A DNA stretch of 43,887 nt. It comes from Pseudomonadota bacterium (GTDB taxonomy: Bacteria > Pseudomonadota > Gammaproteobacteria > Steroidobacterales > Steroidobacteraceae). The notes beneath the pieces are model-generated. The model saw only the letters and a program-made list of their open reading frames with translations. It searched no databases and was not told the origin of the DNA. Positions 42,384 to 43,887 of the stretch are shown piece by piece (position 1 is the stretch's first letter; every line of letters starts with the position of its first letter). Where the stretch lies: positions 1 through 43,887 of the forward strand of contig JAFAGC010000113.1 of NCBI GenBank assembly GCA_023423065.1, read 5' to 3'. The translations under genes were made by a program, and so were the position numbers.

Positions 42384-43148
42384 ATGACTGAACCATCGGC
42401 TGAACGACTGCAGAAGCTGCTGTCGGGCGCGGGGCATGGCTCCCGCCGCGGCATCGAGGAATGGATTCGCGAAGGTCGCGTGACGATCAACGGTCGGGTC
42501 GCGGTGCTGGGAGATCGGGCCGTGGCCACCGACACGATCTGCCTCGACGGGCGGCGCCTCGATCTGGGCGGTTCGGCGGAAAAGACCGAAGTGTTGGTCT
42601 ATCACAAGCCCGTCGGCGAGGTGACGACACGCAGTGACCCGGAAGGCCGGCCCACGGTGTTCGAACGGCTCCCGGCCCCCGGTAGCGGCCGATGGATCGT
42701 CGTCGGCCGGCTCGACGTCAATACTTCGGGACTGCTGCTGTTCACGAACGATGGCGATCTGGCCCATCGGCTCATGCACCCCTCGACCGAGATCGAGCGC
42801 GAATACCGAGTGCGGCTGCGGGGGAAGCCCGCGCCCGAGGTGCTCGACCGGCTGAAGCGGGGAGTCCTTCTCGAGGACGGTCCGGCCCGGTTCGACCGCA
42901 TCGAAGAGGAGTCCTCGGAGGGCAGCCACTCGTGGTTCCGTGTGTGCCTTCACGAGGGTCGCAACCGGGAGGTGCGGCGCCTGTTCGAACACGAAGGCTT
43001 CGTGGTCAGCCGATTGACCCGTATACGGTACGGTTGCGTGACTTTACCGGTAGATTTACGCGCCTGCGGCACGAAAGCTCTCGATCCGGCATCCGTGGGG
43101 GAGCTGTCCAAGCTGGCGGGATGCTCCAGCGCATCGGGCACGGCGTAG
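42384..43148 (+). CDS. rluB: rRNA pseudouridine synthase, RluB/RsuA family
   Basis: 254 residues from ATG 42384. The S4 RNA-binding domain is at the N-terminus (RLQKLLSGAGHGSRRGIEEW, VTINGRVAVLGDRA). The catalytic core has the aspartate in VVGRLDVNTSGLLLFTNDG, plus YHKPVGEVTTRSDPEGRPTVF and EGRNREVRRLFEHEGF. It isomerises a uridine in 23S rRNA; RluB (helix 89 region) is the best family guess. It lacks the long basic tail of some relatives. It is divergent from cysK with an 86-bp gap. Confidence 0.88.
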   Translation: MTEPSAERLQKLLSGAGHGSRRGIEEWIREGRVTINGRVAVLGDRAVATDTICLDGRRLDLGGSAEKTEVLVYHKPVGEVTTRSDPEGRPTVFERLPAPGSGRWIVVGRLDVNTSGLLLFTNDGDLAHRLMHPSTEIEREYRVRLRGKPAPEVLDRLKRGVLLEDGPARFDRIEEESSEGSHSWFRVCLHEGRNREVRRLFEHEGFVVSRLTRIRYGCVTLPVDLRACGTKALDPASVGELSKLAGCSSASGTA

Positions 43149-43287
43149 ACCTGGCCCGGGTGACCCAGGGCTCGATCGCAGCGCGGCATCGCGTCATGGA
43201 GCCGACACCTCTTTATATACGCCTCAGGGTACCCCGGAATGCCGCCCCAAGGGCCCGAAAGTCTTAGCAATTCCCGCGCCAATCCCG

Positions 43288-43316
43288 TTGACACTCCGGG
43301 GGGTCGCCACGAGAAT
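43288..43316 (+). promoter_or_regulatory. promoter of the tRNA-tuf operon
   Basis: A consensus TTGACA (43288-43293), 17-bp spacer and GAGAAT (43311-43316) stand 20 bp before tRNA-Tyr. The G+C-rich stretch after the -10 (ACGCGGC) is the kind of discriminator that makes stable-RNA promoters sensitive to ppGpp. Confidence 0.75.
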
Positions 43317-43335
43317 ACGCGGCTCGTTTTTCCTG

Positions 43336-43421
<86 letters not shown>

Positions 43422-43516
43422 CTTGGTACTCCGGTGAGGGAGGCTGGGTGCGCCTCAGGGCAGGAGAGACGGTGGATGTTAGGTGGTTAGTCAGGCGTGA
43501 GCCTGGGGCGTCATCG
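43422..43516. other. spacer between tRNA-Tyr and tRNA-Gly
   Basis: 95 bp, longer than the 4-bp spacer that follows tRNA-Gly. It holds a small hairpin CAGGC-GTGA-GCCTG, perhaps a processing site. No coding sequence. Confidence 0.4.
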
Positions 43517-43590
<74 letters not shown>

Positions 43591-43594
43591 GAAA

Positions 43595-43670
<76 letters not shown>

Positions 43671-43751
43671 GTTTTCGCACGCCGTATTTGGGTCGAGTTC
43701 GGTTCGGGTTCGGTAGTTAGTAGGCAACAGGTTTTTTCAGAGGTTATCTCC

Positions 43752-43887
43752 GTGTCAAAAGAAAAGTTTGAACGCACCAAGCCGCACGTGAACGTCGGCA
43801 CGATCGGTCACGTCGACCATGGCAAGACCACGTTGACGGCGGCGTTGACGAAGGTGATGGCGGAGACGAACGGCGGCTCGTTCATGG
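43752..43887 (+). CDS. tuf: elongation factor Tu (5' part, cut by the window edge)
   Basis: The first 45 codons, from GTG 43752. The sequence SKEKFERTKPHVNVGTIGH leads into the P-loop GHVDHGKTTL of the GTPase domain. EF-Tu delivers aminoacyl-tRNA to the ribosome. The tRNA-Tyr/Gly/Thr-tuf order matches the tufB operon of many gammaproteobacteria. The frame is open to the edge. Confidence 0.97.
   Translation, partial: MSKEKFERTKPHVNVGTIGHVDHGKTTLTAALTKVMAETNGGSFM

Noticed and set aside
43149..43287. Possible small gene or promoter (TTTATATACG near 43210) after rluB
   Set aside because: No -35 at proper spacing and no start with a ribosome site. The consensus TTGACA promoter at 43288 explains transcription of the tRNAs.

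Overview
The window is a chromosomal stretch of a high-G+C gammaproteobacterium. Xanthomonadales, Nevskiales or Steroidobacteraceae-like relatives fit best. The grounds are the plsY / birA / coaX / SPOR order, a fimT-pilV-pilW-pilX-pilY1-pilE minor pilin operon, a Pseudomonas-type fused PTS protein (NagF) for N-acetylglucosamine, a metX-like gene overlapping cysK, and a tRNA-Tyr / Gly / Thr / tuf operon at the right edge. The lineage is an inference from gene content; no 16S gene is present. There is no prophage, integrase, transposase or CRISPR array, and no gene is obviously broken.

Layout. (1) 43-5622, minus strand: a TonB-dependent receptor, then an apparent operon, read right to left, of a 2OG-Fe(II) oxygenase, a concentrative nucleoside transporter and thymidine kinase. 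(2) 5669-9849, plus strand: ctlX, plsY (carrying an in-frame palindromic repeat), birA, coaX, a SPOR protein and tRNA-Thr(UGU). birA and coaX are each coupled to the preceding gene by stop/start overlaps. (3) 10058-12046, plus strand: a HAD phosphatase, a small membrane protein, and a methyltransferase behind a near-perfect SoxR/MerR-type operator-promoter. (4) 12038-21618: a GlcNAc/chitooligosaccharide regulon. nagR-nagB-II-nagA run leftwards and a secreted GH20 hexosaminidase, nagF and nagE run rightwards from a shared control region containing ATTGGTA-type sites. (5) 21831-26406: an RND efflux pair with a strong terminator. (6) 26434-29228: a Tat-exported rhamnogalacturonan-lyase-like protein with a tandem 20-bp repeat over its promoter. 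(7) 29521-31227: a degenerate EAL protein and a PilZ protein converging on a shared terminator. (8) 31322-39135, minus strand: the minor pilin / PilY1 / pilin operon followed by a secreted EEP nuclease. (9) 39565-43148: lemA, metX-cysK and an rluB-like gene. (10) 43288-43887: the tRNA-tuf operon.

How parts work together. The nag genes form a near-complete route: periplasmic hexosaminidase frees GlcNAc, NagE/NagF import and phosphorylate it, NagA deacetylates it, and the SIS-type deaminase yields fructose-6-P, under NagR control. The EAL and PilZ genes beside the pilus operon resemble a FimX-like c-di-GMP receptor module for type IV pili. MetX-CysK overlap suggests acylserine-dependent cysteine synthesis rather than methionine synthesis.

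Main points for a second look: the palindrome inside plsY; the SoxR-like box before a methyltransferase; the oxygenase / nucleoside transporter / thymidine kinase operon; the second, cysteine-less EIIB domain of NagE; the nuclease with no ordinary start codon in the pilus operon; and over-represented AT-rich octamers (GTAGWTAG, TTGTTAGG) that use rare codons.
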